This document shows, in pieces, positions 1-8,693 of a DNA stretch of 64,000 bases. This DNA is from CAYPXJ01 sp964414595. Its GTDB lineage: Bacteria; Pseudomonadota; Alphaproteobacteria; Rickettsiales; CAIJLX01. Location of the stretch: assembly GCA_964414595.1 (NCBI GenBank), contig CAYPXJ010000001.1, forward strand, positions 62,001-126,000, in the 5' to 3' direction. Both the position numbers and the translations under genes were made by a program. Within the stretch, counting starts at the first letter, position 1. Each line of letters starts with the position of its first letter. The notes under the pieces were generated by a model that saw nothing but the letters and a program-made list of their open reading frames with translations, ran no database searches and was not told the origin of the DNA.

Positions 1-1083
1 CCCAAAAATATGAAAACGCCAACCGTGCATAGCCGGCAATTCGGAGGCCAGAAGCGTTTTTTCATCCCACGCCGCAATTTTAGCCAGATCGTCACTGCGC
101 GCTATCATTTTTTGGCTCACCGCATGCTCTTCGCATTTGGCTTTCACCAAAACTTTTAGCAGATCCACCAGCGCGCCGGAAGCCCCCTGAACGCGTTCTT
201 CGCGATCTAACGTTAAGTGTTCACGGCTCTTATGCGCCGACTCAAGAACTTCAAGAATAATGCCGCCGAATTTGCCTTCGATATTGTAGCTCTGCAATCG
301 GCGCATCGTACGCATATCCTCGATTGTACGCGGTTGCGCTGCGGCAATTTCAAGCAAAACTTCATCTTTCAACACGCGCCCACGCGGCACATCTTTTTCC
401 TGCGCTTTGGATTCACGCCATGCGGCCAGCGCCTTCACCGCCCGCAAAAATTTTTGATTGCCACCGCGCGTTTTAATCCGCTTCCACGCATTCTCTGGAT
501 CGACCGCATAAATCGACGAACTTTCGTAGCGCGCCATCTCTTCGCGCATCCATTCCTCGCGGCCTTTTTCCACCAGCTCAGCTGCAAATACTTGATAAAC
601 TTTACAGAGATAGGTCACATCCGAAAGCGCGTAGGCAATTTGCTCAGGCTTTAGAGGACGCTGCAACCAATCGGTAAAACGCGAAGATTTATCAATTTCC
701 TTATCGCAGAATTTTTTTACGAGCGACGCATAGCTCATACTATCGCCATAGCCTAAAACTTCCGCGGCGATCTGCGTATCGAAAATAGGTGTGGGCACTT
801 TTCCGCGCGCCAAAAACATAATCTCTACATCCTGCGTGCAGGAGTGAAAAACTTTGAGAATTTTCTCGTCTTCAATCAAATCGTAAAAAGGGGTGAGATC
901 CATCCCTTCTGCAAGTGGGTCAATCGCAAATGCTTCTACTTTGTCGCTGGCGAGTTGAATAAGCGCGAGCTTGGAATAGTAGGTTCGCTCACGCATGAAC
1001 TCCGTATCGATAGCAATAAATTTCGCTTTTTTGAGCGGCTTTAGTGCCGCTTTCAGTGCTTCGTTTGTTGTAATTACCGTCAT
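1..1083 (-). CDS. rnd: Ribonuclease D, C-terminus cut by window edge
   Basis: This is a 3'-5' exoribonuclease of the DEDD superfamily that trims tRNA precursors. The reverse strand reads open from ATG at 1083 to base 1, giving 361 residues without a stop; full family members are about 375-390, so only a short C-terminal piece is missing. The exonuclease motifs are visible: IDTEF near residue 24 (Exo I), HSCTQDVE near 80 (Exo II) and YALSDVTYL near 150 (Exo III, DEDDy type), followed by HRDC-like helical regions. The start overlaps the xth stop as ATGA, so the two genes are translationally coupled. The identification is firm; the true end lies outside the window. Confidence 0.93.
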   Translation of the reverse strand, partial: MTVITTNEALKAALKPLKKAKFIAIDTEFMRERTYYSKLALIQLASDKVEAFAIDPLAEGMDLTPFYDLIEDEKILKVFHSCTQDVEIMFLARGKVPTPIFDTQIAAEVLGYGDSMSYASLVKKFCDKEIDKSSRFTDWLQRPLKPEQIAYALSDVTYLCKVYQVFAAELVEKGREEWMREEMARYESSSIYAVDPENAWKRIKTRGGNQKFLRAVKALAAWRESKAQEKDVPRGRVLKDEVLLEIAAAQPRTIEDMRTMRRLQSYNIEGKFGGIILEVLESAHKSREHLTLDREERVQGASGALVDLLKVLVKAKCEEHAVSQKMIARSDDLAKIAAWDEKTLLASELPAMHGWRFHIFG

Positions 1084-1865
1084 AAATTCCCGAATTCTAA
1101 CACAACCGGCGCATGGTCGGATGCTTTTTCTTTGGCACGAAAGGATGTGTCCACTGTAATGGACTGAAGTACGTCCGCAGCTTCCGGCGAGATAAGTGCA
1201 TGATCGATGCGCAGACCTAAATTACGCTCAAATCCCCCCGCCCGGTAGTCCCACCAGGTGAATCCCATTTGCTCCGGATGCAGTGCACGGTAAGCATCAA
1301 TGAGACCTGCCTGCGTGATGTCGCGAAGCAGTGCGCGTTCTTGCAGTGTGAAACAAACGGCACCTTCCATCGCGCGCGCGTCGTACACATCCTGCGGCCT
1401 CGGCGCAACGTTATAATCCCCGCAAATAACAAGCTTTTCTTCATGTTGCAGCAACGTTTCGGCATAGCACTTAAGGCGGCTTAGAAAGCGCAATTTATAG
1501 GCGAATTTATCAGAACCCGCTTCCTGGCCGTTAGGAACATACACGCTTGCCACATGGAAAAATCCGGCATCGGTACGCACCTGCGCTTCAATATAACGGG
1601 ATTCGAGATCTGTCTCTTCACCCGGCAACCCCGCGCGTATATCTTCCAATGGAAATTTGGAAAGAATGGCCACACCGTTATAGGTTTTTTGGTAAGCACC
1701 GGCGATATTGTAACCGAGATCTTCGATTTCCATTTTTGGCATTTGGTCTTCGGTGCATTTGAGTTCCTGCAAGCAGGCAATATCGATATGCGAGGATTTC
1801 AGCCACTCTAAGAGATGCGGTAAACGCGATCGAATTGAATTGATGTTCCAAAAGCCTATGCGCAT
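1080..1865 (-). CDS. xth: Exodeoxyribonuclease III
   Basis: This 261-residue AP endonuclease/3'-5' exonuclease of the EEP (exonuclease-endonuclease-phosphatase) family acts in base excision repair. N7 in the first strand and E34 in CLQELK provide the metal site, GDYN near residue 150 the catalytic Asp/Asn, and SDHAPV near 250 the catalytic His. Length matches ExoIII (about 268). The gene ends in TGA overlapping the rnd start. tRNA-Pro(CGG) ends only about 30 bases upstream on the same strand, so xth-rnd may be read through from the tRNA promoter. Function is well supported by motifs; the shared transcript is inferred. Confidence 0.95.
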   Translation of the reverse strand: MRIGFWNINSIRSRLPHLLEWLKSSHIDIACLQELKCTEDQMPKMEIEDLGYNIAGAYQKTYNGVAILSKFPLEDIRAGLPGEETDLESRYIEAQVRTDAGFFHVASVYVPNGQEAGSDKFAYKLRFLSRLKCYAETLLQHEEKLVICGDYNVAPRPQDVYDARAMEGAVCFTLQERALLRDITQAGLIDAYRALHPEQMGFTWWDYRAGGFERNLGLRIDHALISPEAADVLQSITVDTSFRAKEKASDHAPVVLEFGNL

Positions 1866-1897
1866 TCGCTACGAGTTCTCCGATTATATTATCAGGG

Positions 1898-1974
1898 TGG
1901 TCGGGGCGAGAGGATTCGAACCTCCGGCCTCGTGGTCCCGAACCACGCGCGCTACCAGGCTGCGCTACGCCCCG
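1898..1974 (-). tRNA. tRNA-Pro(CGG)
   Basis: The reverse strand folds as a complete 77-nt cloverleaf with encoded CCA: acceptor CGGGGCG/CGCCCCG, D-stem GCGC/GCGC, anticodon stem CGTGG/CCACG around loop TTCGGGA (anticodon CGG), and a T-arm with TTCGAAT. The first 16-17 nt of this tRNA are duplicated twice immediately upstream, each copy separated by a 69-nt element (see the repeat entry), so the mature gene sits 172 bp from where its original promoter should be. Confidence 0.97.
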
Positions 1975-2145
1975 AATTCCTACCAGACCAAATCGCGCGC
2001 CTGGCATTATTTATTCGCACATACGCTTCCGCGTATCGTGCAGGGCTGCGCTACGCCCCGAATTCCTACCAGACCAAATCGCGCGCCTGGCATTATTTAT
2101 TCGCACATACGCTTCCGCGTATCGTGCAGGGCTGCGCTACGCCCC
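1959..2145 (-). repeat. Two 86-bp tandem units containing the tRNA-Pro 5' end
   Basis: The period is exactly 86 bp. Read on the minus strand, each unit is tRNA-Pro nt 1-17 (through CAGCC of the D-loop; 2044-2060, and 2130-2145 lacking nt 1) followed by a 69-nt element (1975-2043, 2061-2129). The two elements are identical. Hairpin 1 is GCAC, a bulged G, then ATACGC-GGAA-GCGTAT and GTGC; hairpin 2 is TGCCAG/CTGGTA. A 7-bp hairpin (2149-2164) abuts the distal copy. A related element is arranged the same way at the second tRNA-Pro gene (6756-6949). No ORF of interest is encoded. Confidence 0.93.
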
Positions 2146-2396
2146 TCGCTCACGCTTGCGTGAGAATACCTAAAACAAGCGCGTGTTTCATACAGAAACT
2201 ACCCCCTAAATCCAAGTTATTTCTTTTTCAATTTGAGAGGGAGCAATCGAGAACGTAATTTTTAAAATTTTTCGTGCGATACAATATTTGGTAGTGGGAT
2301 GCTTAAAAACCGCAGCAACTAGCCCATTTCAGCAGATTGTGGCTCCCAAATTGATAGTCCGTACTGTCAATTTGAGAGCCCCTCTCATAATGAGAT

Positions 2397-4571
2397 TTAC
2401 GCATAAATATCCGGCTTAATCAGCAAATTGCCTCTTACGCGGCCGCGCGAGCCCTTCGGTGTCGCCGTTTCTTCGTAAATATGAATGAAACGGTGGTGAT
2501 CGCGCCCGCCAATATAGTTGTAATTCGCATTGCTGCCGGTTGCGTCGCAATTACCCAAAGATGTCGGGAAATAATTGCTATCCAAATCGGCATCTGCACC
2601 CGTAACGTCATTTGCCCCCGCGCTGAAATCCACATCGACGTTTGCATCGTAAACACCGTAATCGGAGTTTACTTCCGCCGCATCTGCCGTTGCGAGTGCG
2701 TTGATGGAGTTTGTATTGGCTTTGCAGGCAATGCCGCGCAGATTCATCACCGCAGCGGGTTCACCGCAGGCAAACGCGCTGGAGCTATTCAAGATCGTCA
2801 GGCCCAGATACGCAAATGTTTTGCCCGTTCCCGAGGTGATGTTATTAAAACGCACCGCTTCGTTTGCGCCGTCGATGAGGTTAGGGCCGTACGAAAGACT
2901 ATTCACGTTCGTATTCGGAAATAGGCCGCGCCCTGTACCCGCCGAGATATGATTGCCTTCGATAACATGCACATTTCGGCTGGATAAAGTCGGCGCGAAT
3001 ACCGCAGCGAAGGAGGATTGCTGCGTGGTCGCGTTAAAGCGATTAAACAAACATTGCCAATCGGGCGTCTCTCCCACAGAAGAGTTTTCGTTCGTGCCCC
3101 ACACGCGCGTGCAGCCATAGTAGTTGGAGTTTTTCCAGCCCGTTATCTGCACCGCAGAGGCGCCGGCATCTGCTTTCACCCAATAACACCAGTTGGTCTC
3201 CGTGGTGCCGCCATTGGCAAAAATATTAATACCGCCGCCGGTAAGCTCAGAGAAATAACCGCCGATAATAGTGAGATCCAAATAATTATGGGTGGTGAAA
3301 CATTGATCATTAAAGGCGGTGCCGGGACGTGTGCCCTGACATTTAAGATAAACCGCATCGATATCTTTGGATGCGCTGTTACTGCTGCCGAAAGCCGACC
3401 AGCAATCACCTTTGGAATCTTTGGCAACGCACTTATGAAATAACCAGGAGACATTCGTTTGCGAAAGCTGGGTTCCCATCAGCACAAGCCCTACGCCGCT
3501 GGCAGAGCTTGCCGAATCACGCCACACGATATTTTCCGCGCGCAGCATGCCCGCATCCCATCGCCAGGAATCGCTGGCCTGGCTGTAATCAAATGCAAAA
3601 TTACGCATCCAGAAAGGTTGGGTCATGCCGCCTTGACCGGAATGTGTCCAGCAACTGGCTGCGGTCCCCACTTTGATGGCGCTGTTCGGCCCGGAGCCTT
3701 CCAGAATAATGCCTTCCGGCCCTTTTCTGCCCGCGGCAATATTCGCCGTCCAGTTGGAACTTTGAAACGCGGCGTTAGGCAACGTAATGGTCGAATCCGG
3801 CAACAATAATCTATCGCCCGCAACGGCGATGGCCGCCTTTGCCACAAAATCCGTGCCGTCGGAAATATTATAGGTGGTGCCTGTAACCGCAGGGAAGGCA
3901 ATAGCATAAGTTTGCTTCACACCACCAATCTGCGTGCCTACCGGCGCTGTGATGCTGATCGCTGTACCATCGAGCGTTCCCAGCGCGATGTAACGATGCG
4001 CGCAGGTCACATTGATATCGTAGCCATCGACAATATACCAACCAATCGGCGACCAGTTCACACCGTCCGGCGATTCTTTCACAAAGACATCTTTGCGGCT
4101 GCCGAATGTGCTGATTTTGAACTGGCGCGCATCGCTGGCCAGGCTTGCCGAAAAGACGATATGCGGCTGCGCGGGTTGCCAATCCTGAGGATGAATATCA
4201 TCGGCATTAGCGGTGCCGCTGGCGCCGCTCGGCGCTGTAAAGTTGGCCGGCGTGCGCATACCGCACAGGGTCAGCGCAATCGCTTCGCTATCACTACCGA
4301 TCGCGATAGTTTCACCCGGTGTTGCCGTAAGCATCAAGCGGTCGCACTGATAGACCCGGATTTTTTTCACCGCGGCGCTGCCGATTTTTACATAGAGAAA
4401 AAATGCGAGATCCCTCCGTACACGAAATCCGGTGTAAATACACACAGCATTCGCGCCAGAAGGCACGATGAATTTTGTGGCGCTTGGCGTTTGCGTGATA
4501 TCGGTTTGAATTGTGGAAAGCGTAAATACGCTGGTTTTTTGACGTGAAAGTACATGCAAAAGATGGCCCAT
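2397..4571 (-). CDS. Large protein with probable right-handed beta-helix, function unknown
   Basis: I do not recognise this 724-residue protein as a named family. The region from about residue 250 onward is rich in Asn, Gly, Ser and Thr, with repeating short strands typical of pectate-lyase-like or phage tailspike beta-helices. The N-terminal 230 residues look like two small beta domains, including a stretch with TPGETIAIGSDSEAI. No signal peptide is obvious. The start is supported by AAGGAG six bases before ATG. It lies 56 bp downstream of the GT41 gene on the same strand, so the two are probably co-transcribed. Possible roles are a surface or phage-derived glycan-binding fibre, or a substrate of the neighbouring glycosyltransferase; both are inference. 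Confidence 0.75.
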   Translation of the reverse strand: MGHLLHVLSRQKTSVFTLSTIQTDITQTPSATKFIVPSGANAVCIYTGFRVRRDLAFFLYVKIGSAAVKKIRVYQCDRLMLTATPGETIAIGSDSEAIALTLCGMRTPANFTAPSGASGTANADDIHPQDWQPAQPHIVFSASLASDARQFKISTFGSRKDVFVKESPDGVNWSPIGWYIVDGYDINVTCAHRYIALGTLDGTAISITAPVGTQIGGVKQTYAIAFPAVTGTTYNISDGTDFVAKAAIAVAGDRLLLPDSTITLPNAAFQSSNWTANIAAGRKGPEGIILEGSGPNSAIKVGTAASCWTHSGQGGMTQPFWMRNFAFDYSQASDSWRWDAGMLRAENIVWRDSASSASGVGLVLMGTQLSQTNVSWLFHKCVAKDSKGDCWSAFGSSNSASKDIDAVYLKCQGTRPGTAFNDQCFTTHNYLDLTIIGGYFSELTGGGINIFANGGTTETNWCYWVKADAGASAVQITGWKNSNYYGCTRVWGTNENSSVGETPDWQCLFNRFNATTQQSSFAAVFAPTLSSRNVHVIEGNHISAGTGRGLFPNTNVNSLSYGPNLIDGANEAVRFNNITSGTGKTFAYLGLTILNSSSAFACGEPAAVMNLRGIACKANTNSINALATADAAEVNSDYGVYDANVDVDFSAGANDVTGADADLDSNYFPTSLGNCDATGSNANYNYIGGRDHHRFIHIYEETATPKGSRGRVRGNLLIKPDIYA

Positions 4572-4627
4572 AAATCTCCTTGGTTATGAGCCAAGCTTAT
4601 GCAGAGTCGAAAAACCCGGAAGGGGGG

Positions 4628-6481
4628 TTACTTTACAGGATGGATATACGCCTGCCACGCGCGGCGATACGCCGCTTCCAGATTGCGCGCAAATCGCGGC
4701 GCGTCGCATAAAGGTGAGGCAAGCACGCGCGGTCGTAACGTACTGCGCAACTCACGCAGCGCCTCGCTGTTCGACGCATATTCCACGGCCTTGGCGATAT
4801 ATTCTTCGGCGGAATGCGCCACCCAATCCTGCAATGCGACGGCGCTGAGCAGCGACGCACCCAACCGACTGAGAAATGTATCACCTGCGAGCGCGAGCAC
4901 CGGCACACCCATCCACAACGCTTCCACCGTCGTCGTGCCGCCGTTATATGGAAATGTATCCAAGATGATATCGACCTGATGATAGGTTTTGAAATATTCC
5001 TGCCGTTTGCTTACCCCCTCAAAAATCAACCGCGACTCGGGAATATTCTGCTCCGCGAAGAGCGTGACGAATCGCGCACGCACGCCTGCGTCGGTCCATT
5101 GCTTGCCTTTGAAACAGAACTGCGCGTGAGGAATTTTTTGCAAAATCTCGGCATAGATCTTCACCATCGCCGGCGTAATTTTCGCGATATTATTAAAGCA
5201 GCCGAACGTAAACGGGCCCTCACCACGCGCAGGCGCGATAGCAATTTCCGGCGGCGTAAAACACAAAAAACTATCGGGCAGACGCAGCGGCGCTTCGGTA
5301 TAAAATTTTTCTTGTTGCGGCGGAATCGTCAGGCCGTCGCAGATAATATAATCCATCGCTTTCATTCCGAGCGTATCGAGATAACCAATCCAACTCGCCT
5401 GAATCGCCGCGGGTTTGCGCGCGAAAATACCGAGGCGATTGCCCTCCGTATGGCCGGATAAATCGATAAGAACATCGATCTGATCGTCGCGGATAATGTG
5501 TGCGGCGGCGTCATCGCTGACGTCAAAAATGTTGCGCCAATGATCGCTCGATTGCTGCAAACGCTGCGTGATTTCCTGCACGATATTCTGGTTCGCGTAG
5601 CAGAAAATCTCCACCTGCTTTTTATCATGCGCGGCCAAAACCGACTCCATAAAATAACCGATAGGGTGGTTTTTAAAATCACCGGAAACATAACCGATGC
5701 GCAGGCGCCGCGCCGGATCGCGATCAAATGTCAATCCACCCATCTGCACATTTTCCGGCGCGAAACGCGCAGCCCATTCCAACGCGTGCGCATGAAGAGT
5801 CGCAGGATCATTTTCCTGATAATGCAGCATCAGCAAAAAATTACTGAACGCATTTCCATCATTCGGATTCAGGCGTTTTGCCTCGGCGCACGCAGCAAGC
5901 GCTTCGGCAATTCGCCCCTGCTCGCGTAGCGCATGGCTCAGATTATAATGCGCCTGCGCATGCGTTGGCTCGAGCGCAATGGCTTTGCGATACGCCGCTT
6001 CCGCCTGCATAATTTGCGCGTCTTCCAAATACGCATTGCCGAGATTATTCCAAATTTCTGCATCCGGCCTCACCTGCGATGCGCGGAGGTAATGCGCAAT
6101 CGCCTCGGAAAGCTTGCCCTGTTTTTTGCAGATATTGCCGAGATTATAGAGCGCTTCCGGGTTCTGCGGCTGCAGATGAATACTATAGCGATACGCGCTT
6201 TCCGCTAAATCCGCCTTACCAACCGCCTCGAACACCAGGCCGAGATTGGAATAGATCGTGGCATTCTCGGGAGTCAGCGAAACGGCTTTTGAAATCAGCG
6301 GCAATGCTTCCTGAAAGCGGCCTAGCTGATACGCCACAATACCCAAATGATGGAGCGCCTCGGGCTGTTCGGGCGCTGCGGCCAAAATTGACTGATAGAT
6401 ATTTGCCGCGTCTTGCAGCTTTCCCGCGCGCAGATAATTGTGACCTTCGGCAAGCGCCGCAGATAGATTTTTAGCATTCAT
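4628..6481 (-). CDS. TPR protein with GT41 (O-GlcNAc transferase-like) domain
   Basis: The protein has 617 residues. The first about 215 residues are tandem tetratricopeptide repeats (recurring LG.AY and ALYNLGN units spaced 34 apart). From about residue 250 a glycosyltransferase family 41 domain follows, with RIGYVSGDFKNHP, DLSGHTEGNRL, QASWIGYLDTLG, FTFGCFNN.AKITP and DTFPYNGGTTTVEALWMGVPV, the last being the nucleotide-sugar binding region. Bacterial relatives transfer a sugar from a UDP- or other nucleotide donor to Ser/Thr of proteins such as flagellins or adhesins. The acceptor here is unknown; the beta-helix protein directly downstream is a candidate by position only. The ATG at 6481 gives a full N-terminal TPR. 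Confidence 0.9.
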   Translation of the reverse strand: MNAKNLSAALAEGHNYLRAGKLQDAANIYQSILAAAPEQPEALHHLGIVAYQLGRFQEALPLISKAVSLTPENATIYSNLGLVFEAVGKADLAESAYRYSIHLQPQNPEALYNLGNICKKQGKLSEAIAHYLRASQVRPDAEIWNNLGNAYLEDAQIMQAEAAYRKAIALEPTHAQAHYNLSHALREQGRIAEALAACAEAKRLNPNDGNAFSNFLLMLHYQENDPATLHAHALEWAARFAPENVQMGGLTFDRDPARRLRIGYVSGDFKNHPIGYFMESVLAAHDKKQVEIFCYANQNIVQEITQRLQQSSDHWRNIFDVSDDAAAHIIRDDQIDVLIDLSGHTEGNRLGIFARKPAAIQASWIGYLDTLGMKAMDYIICDGLTIPPQQEKFYTEAPLRLPDSFLCFTPPEIAIAPARGEGPFTFGCFNNIAKITPAMVKIYAEILQKIPHAQFCFKGKQWTDAGVRARFVTLFAEQNIPESRLIFEGVSKRQEYFKTYHQVDIILDTFPYNGGTTTVEALWMGVPVLALAGDTFLSRLGASLLSAVALQDWVAHSAEEYIAKAVEYASNSEALRELRSTLRPRVLASPLCDAPRFARNLEAAYRRAWQAYIHPVK

Positions 6482-6563
6482 GAAAAGAAACTATGCGGTT
6501 TGAAAACCCGTGTCATGCCAAATCGCGCTTTTGGTTTGAGGATGATGAAGAGAGGATTGACTC

Positions 6564-6644
6564 GGGTTTACTAACCCTCGCCCTTCGGGCGGCTTCGCCG
6601 TCCAAATCGTTTACTAACGATTTGTCGAACTCCGAGGAGGTTCG
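6564..6644. repeat. Cluster of short hairpins between GT41 gene and tRNA-Pro
   Basis: Five stem-loops are packed into 80 bases: GGGTT/AACCC around TACT (6564-6577), CGCCC/GGGCG (6579-6591), CGGC/GCCG (6590-6600), a 9-bp stem CAAATCGTT/AACGATTTG around TACT (6603-6624), and CGAAC/GTTCG (6626-6644). The first and fourth share the same TT-TACT-AA core. No ORF covers the region. It lies downstream of tRNA-Pro(UGG) and upstream of the GT41 gene on the minus strand. Confidence 0.7.
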
Positions 6645-6656
6645 TATTTCACCTAA

Positions 6657-6694
6657 ACCATCTACTTAAGCAGTGCTAGCACTGCTTAAGTAGA

Positions 6695-6698
<4 letters not shown>
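6657..6698. repeat. 42-bp perfect palindrome overlapping the tRNA 3' end
   Basis: The sequence is a perfect dyad with 21-base arms and no spacer (centre at 6677/6678, core GTGCTAGCAC). Its right edge includes the discriminator base and CCA of tRNA-Pro(UGG) (6695-6698), so in the precursor RNA the tRNA 3' end could pair with downstream sequence. No T-run follows on the minus strand, so it is not a standard Rho-independent terminator. Confidence 0.9.
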
Positions 6699-6949
<251 letters not shown>

Positions 6950-7032
6950 AAAGAGAACTATAAAATGAAGCGGGCGATGCAATAGCAGGAAATTTCTTGC
7001 ACCGCAACTTCTGCATTGTGTATGGTCGCCGA

Positions 7033-7695
7033 ATGTCTACCGTTTCCGAAGAATTGTTCACCCGCATCTACAAAGAACACGCCTGGGGCGGAGAGAGTCT
7101 GAGCGGCACCGGCTCGGATTTACCCATCACCGCGCAACTCCGCGTGCGCTTAGCGTTTCTGATTAAAATGCTTGGTATTAAAACGCTTTGCGACGTGCCC
7201 TGCGGTGATTTTCATTGGATGAAGGAAGTGGATCTGTCGGGCGTTGATTATCTGGGTGCGGACATCGTCCCTGCGATGATTGAGAAAAACCAAAAAGATT
7301 ACGGCTCGGCGGCACGGAAATTTATACATCTGGACGTGGTAAAAGAATCGCCGCCGCCCGTCGATTTGATTTTCTGCAAAGATTTATTTCTGCATTTATC
7401 CCTCGCGGAAGTCCGCACGGTGCTTGGAAATTTCAAGAAAAGCGGTGCGACGTATTTGCTGGCGAATAGTTTGCTTTTACCGGTTTTCCCTACAAAACAG
7501 GGCCTGATACGAATGAATCTGAAAGGCATAAACGCCGATTTTCCCGACCTCGCTGATCCCGAAGCGCGGATGTATGGCCGCAATGTGAGTTTGCTTGATC
7601 CGCCATTTTCGCTGCCTGAGCCGTTGCTCGTTTTATTGTGGAACGAAGTGGGCGTACATTTTTGCCTATGGCGGCTGGCCGACTTAAATCTCTAA
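7033..7695 (+). CDS. Class I SAM-dependent methyltransferase
   Basis: This roughly 220-residue protein has a Rossmann-type SAM-binding core: TLCDVPCGDFHW (motif I), VDYLGADIVPAMI (acidic strand-2 end), and VDLIFCKDLFLHL (motif IV/post-I). The substrate is unknown; the D-P-CGD variant occurs in small methyltransferases often found near glycan or lipid genes. An upstream in-frame start at 6997 would add 12 residues that overlap the promoter zone, so the ATG at 7033 followed by STVSEELF is preferred, although no strong Shine-Dalgarno is visible. It converges with the nitronate monooxygenase gene, overlapping it by four bases. Confidence 0.8.
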   Translation: MSTVSEELFTRIYKEHAWGGESLSGTGSDLPITAQLRVRLAFLIKMLGIKTLCDVPCGDFHWMKEVDLSGVDYLGADIVPAMIEKNQKDYGSAARKFIHLDVVKESPPPVDLIFCKDLFLHLSLAEVRTVLGNFKKSGATYLLANSLLLPVFPTKQGLIRMNLKGINADFPDLADPEARMYGRNVSLLDPPFSLPEPLLVLLWNEVGVHFCLWRLADLNL

Positions 7696-8690
7696 GCGTG
7701 CTTTAAATACGCGTCCGCCTGCGCCACAAGCTCATCAATAATCTCCTGCACCGATTGTTCCTGCGTCACCATGCCGACACTTTGGCCCGCCATCAGCGAA
7801 CCACGCTCGACATCGCCGTCAATCACCGCGCGACGCAGCGCACCCGCCCAGAAATGCTCGATTTTCAGCTGCGCTTCTTCCTTAGTGAGTTTACCGGCGC
7901 GGAATTCTGCAATCGTTTCACGCTGCGTTTCCATGAAATCCCGCGTGGCGGCATTTTCCAGCGCACGCACCGGAATCACCGGAAAATCCGGGTCTAATTG
8001 CACTGAGGGCGTTGCTTCGCGCGCACTTGCTTTGATGAACGCACGTTTGAAATTCGGATGCGCGATCGATTCATGCGCGCAGACAAAACGTGTGCCGAGC
8101 TGCACACCCGCCGCGCCCATTTCGAGATAGGCCGCAATCGCTTCGCCGCGGCCAATTCCACCGGCGACAAATACGGGCACATCCTTCACATGCGGAATAA
8201 TTTCCTGCACGAGAACGGAGGTAGAAACCGGGCCAATATGACCGCCCGCCTCCATGCCTTCAATCACGATGGCGTCGGCGCCGGAGCGAATCAATTTCTT
8301 TGCGATCACGAGCGCGGGCGCGAAACAAATTACCTTGCGCCCGGCATCTTTTATTTTTTGAATGTCTTTTGCTTTTGGCAAACCACCTGCAAGCACGACA
8401 TGCGAAATATTGGTGGCCAGACACACATCGATCAGCGCCTCAAGTTGCGGGTGCATCGTGATGAGATTCACACCGAACGGTTTTTGTGTTTTTGCCTGCG
8501 TCGCTTCAATTTCTTTTTTCAAAAGTTCCGGCGGCATCGAGCCGCACGCAATCACGCCAAATCCACCGGCATTGGAAATTGCCGCGACCAAATTGCGCTC
8601 GGAAACCCAACTCATCGCGCCGCCTAAAATCGCGTATTTCGTGCCGAGAAAATCCGCGCCGCGCTTCCAAAGTGCTGCAAGAGATGTCAT
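7692..8690 (-). CDS. Nitronate monooxygenase / FabK-like flavoprotein
   Basis: This 332-residue TIM-barrel flavoenzyme belongs to the 2-nitropropane dioxygenase family. Visible features are GGAMSWVSERNLVAAISNAGGFG at the N-terminus (shown here only as a family hallmark, FMN phosphate region), EGMEAGGHIG near 150, and VFVAGGIGRGEAIAAYLEMGAAGVQLGTRF near 180 for FMN binding. The family either oxidises alkyl nitronates or, as FabK, reduces enoyl-ACP; sequence alone cannot separate the two. The gene follows the ornithine decarboxylase gene by three bases and is probably co-transcribed with it. Confidence 0.88.
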   Translation of the reverse strand: MTSLAALWKRGADFLGTKYAILGGAMSWVSERNLVAAISNAGGFGVIACGSMPPELLKKEIEATQAKTQKPFGVNLITMHPQLEALIDVCLATNISHVVLAGGLPKAKDIQKIKDAGRKVICFAPALVIAKKLIRSGADAIVIEGMEAGGHIGPVSTSVLVQEIIPHVKDVPVFVAGGIGRGEAIAAYLEMGAAGVQLGTRFVCAHESIAHPNFKRAFIKASAREATPSVQLDPDFPVIPVRALENAATRDFMETQRETIAEFRAGKLTKEEAQLKIEHFWAGALRRAVIDGDVERGSLMAGQSVGMVTQEQSVQEIIDELVAQADAYLKHA

Positions 8691-8693
8691 GAA

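Noticed and set aside
1959..2145. CRISPR array
   Set aside because: Only two identical units in direct tandem with no variable spacers, and part of the unit is a tRNA fragment.
1753..2258. Open frames crossing tRNA-Pro(CGG) and its repeats
   Set aside because: They translate the tRNA and repeat DNA; the 86-bp period produces repeated peptide only by chance.
2335..2396. Inverted repeats TTGA-AGT/ACT-TCAA and GAGAG/CTCTC after the beta-helix gene as a terminator
   Set aside because: Stem has a mismatch and there is no clear T-run on the minus strand; too weak to list.
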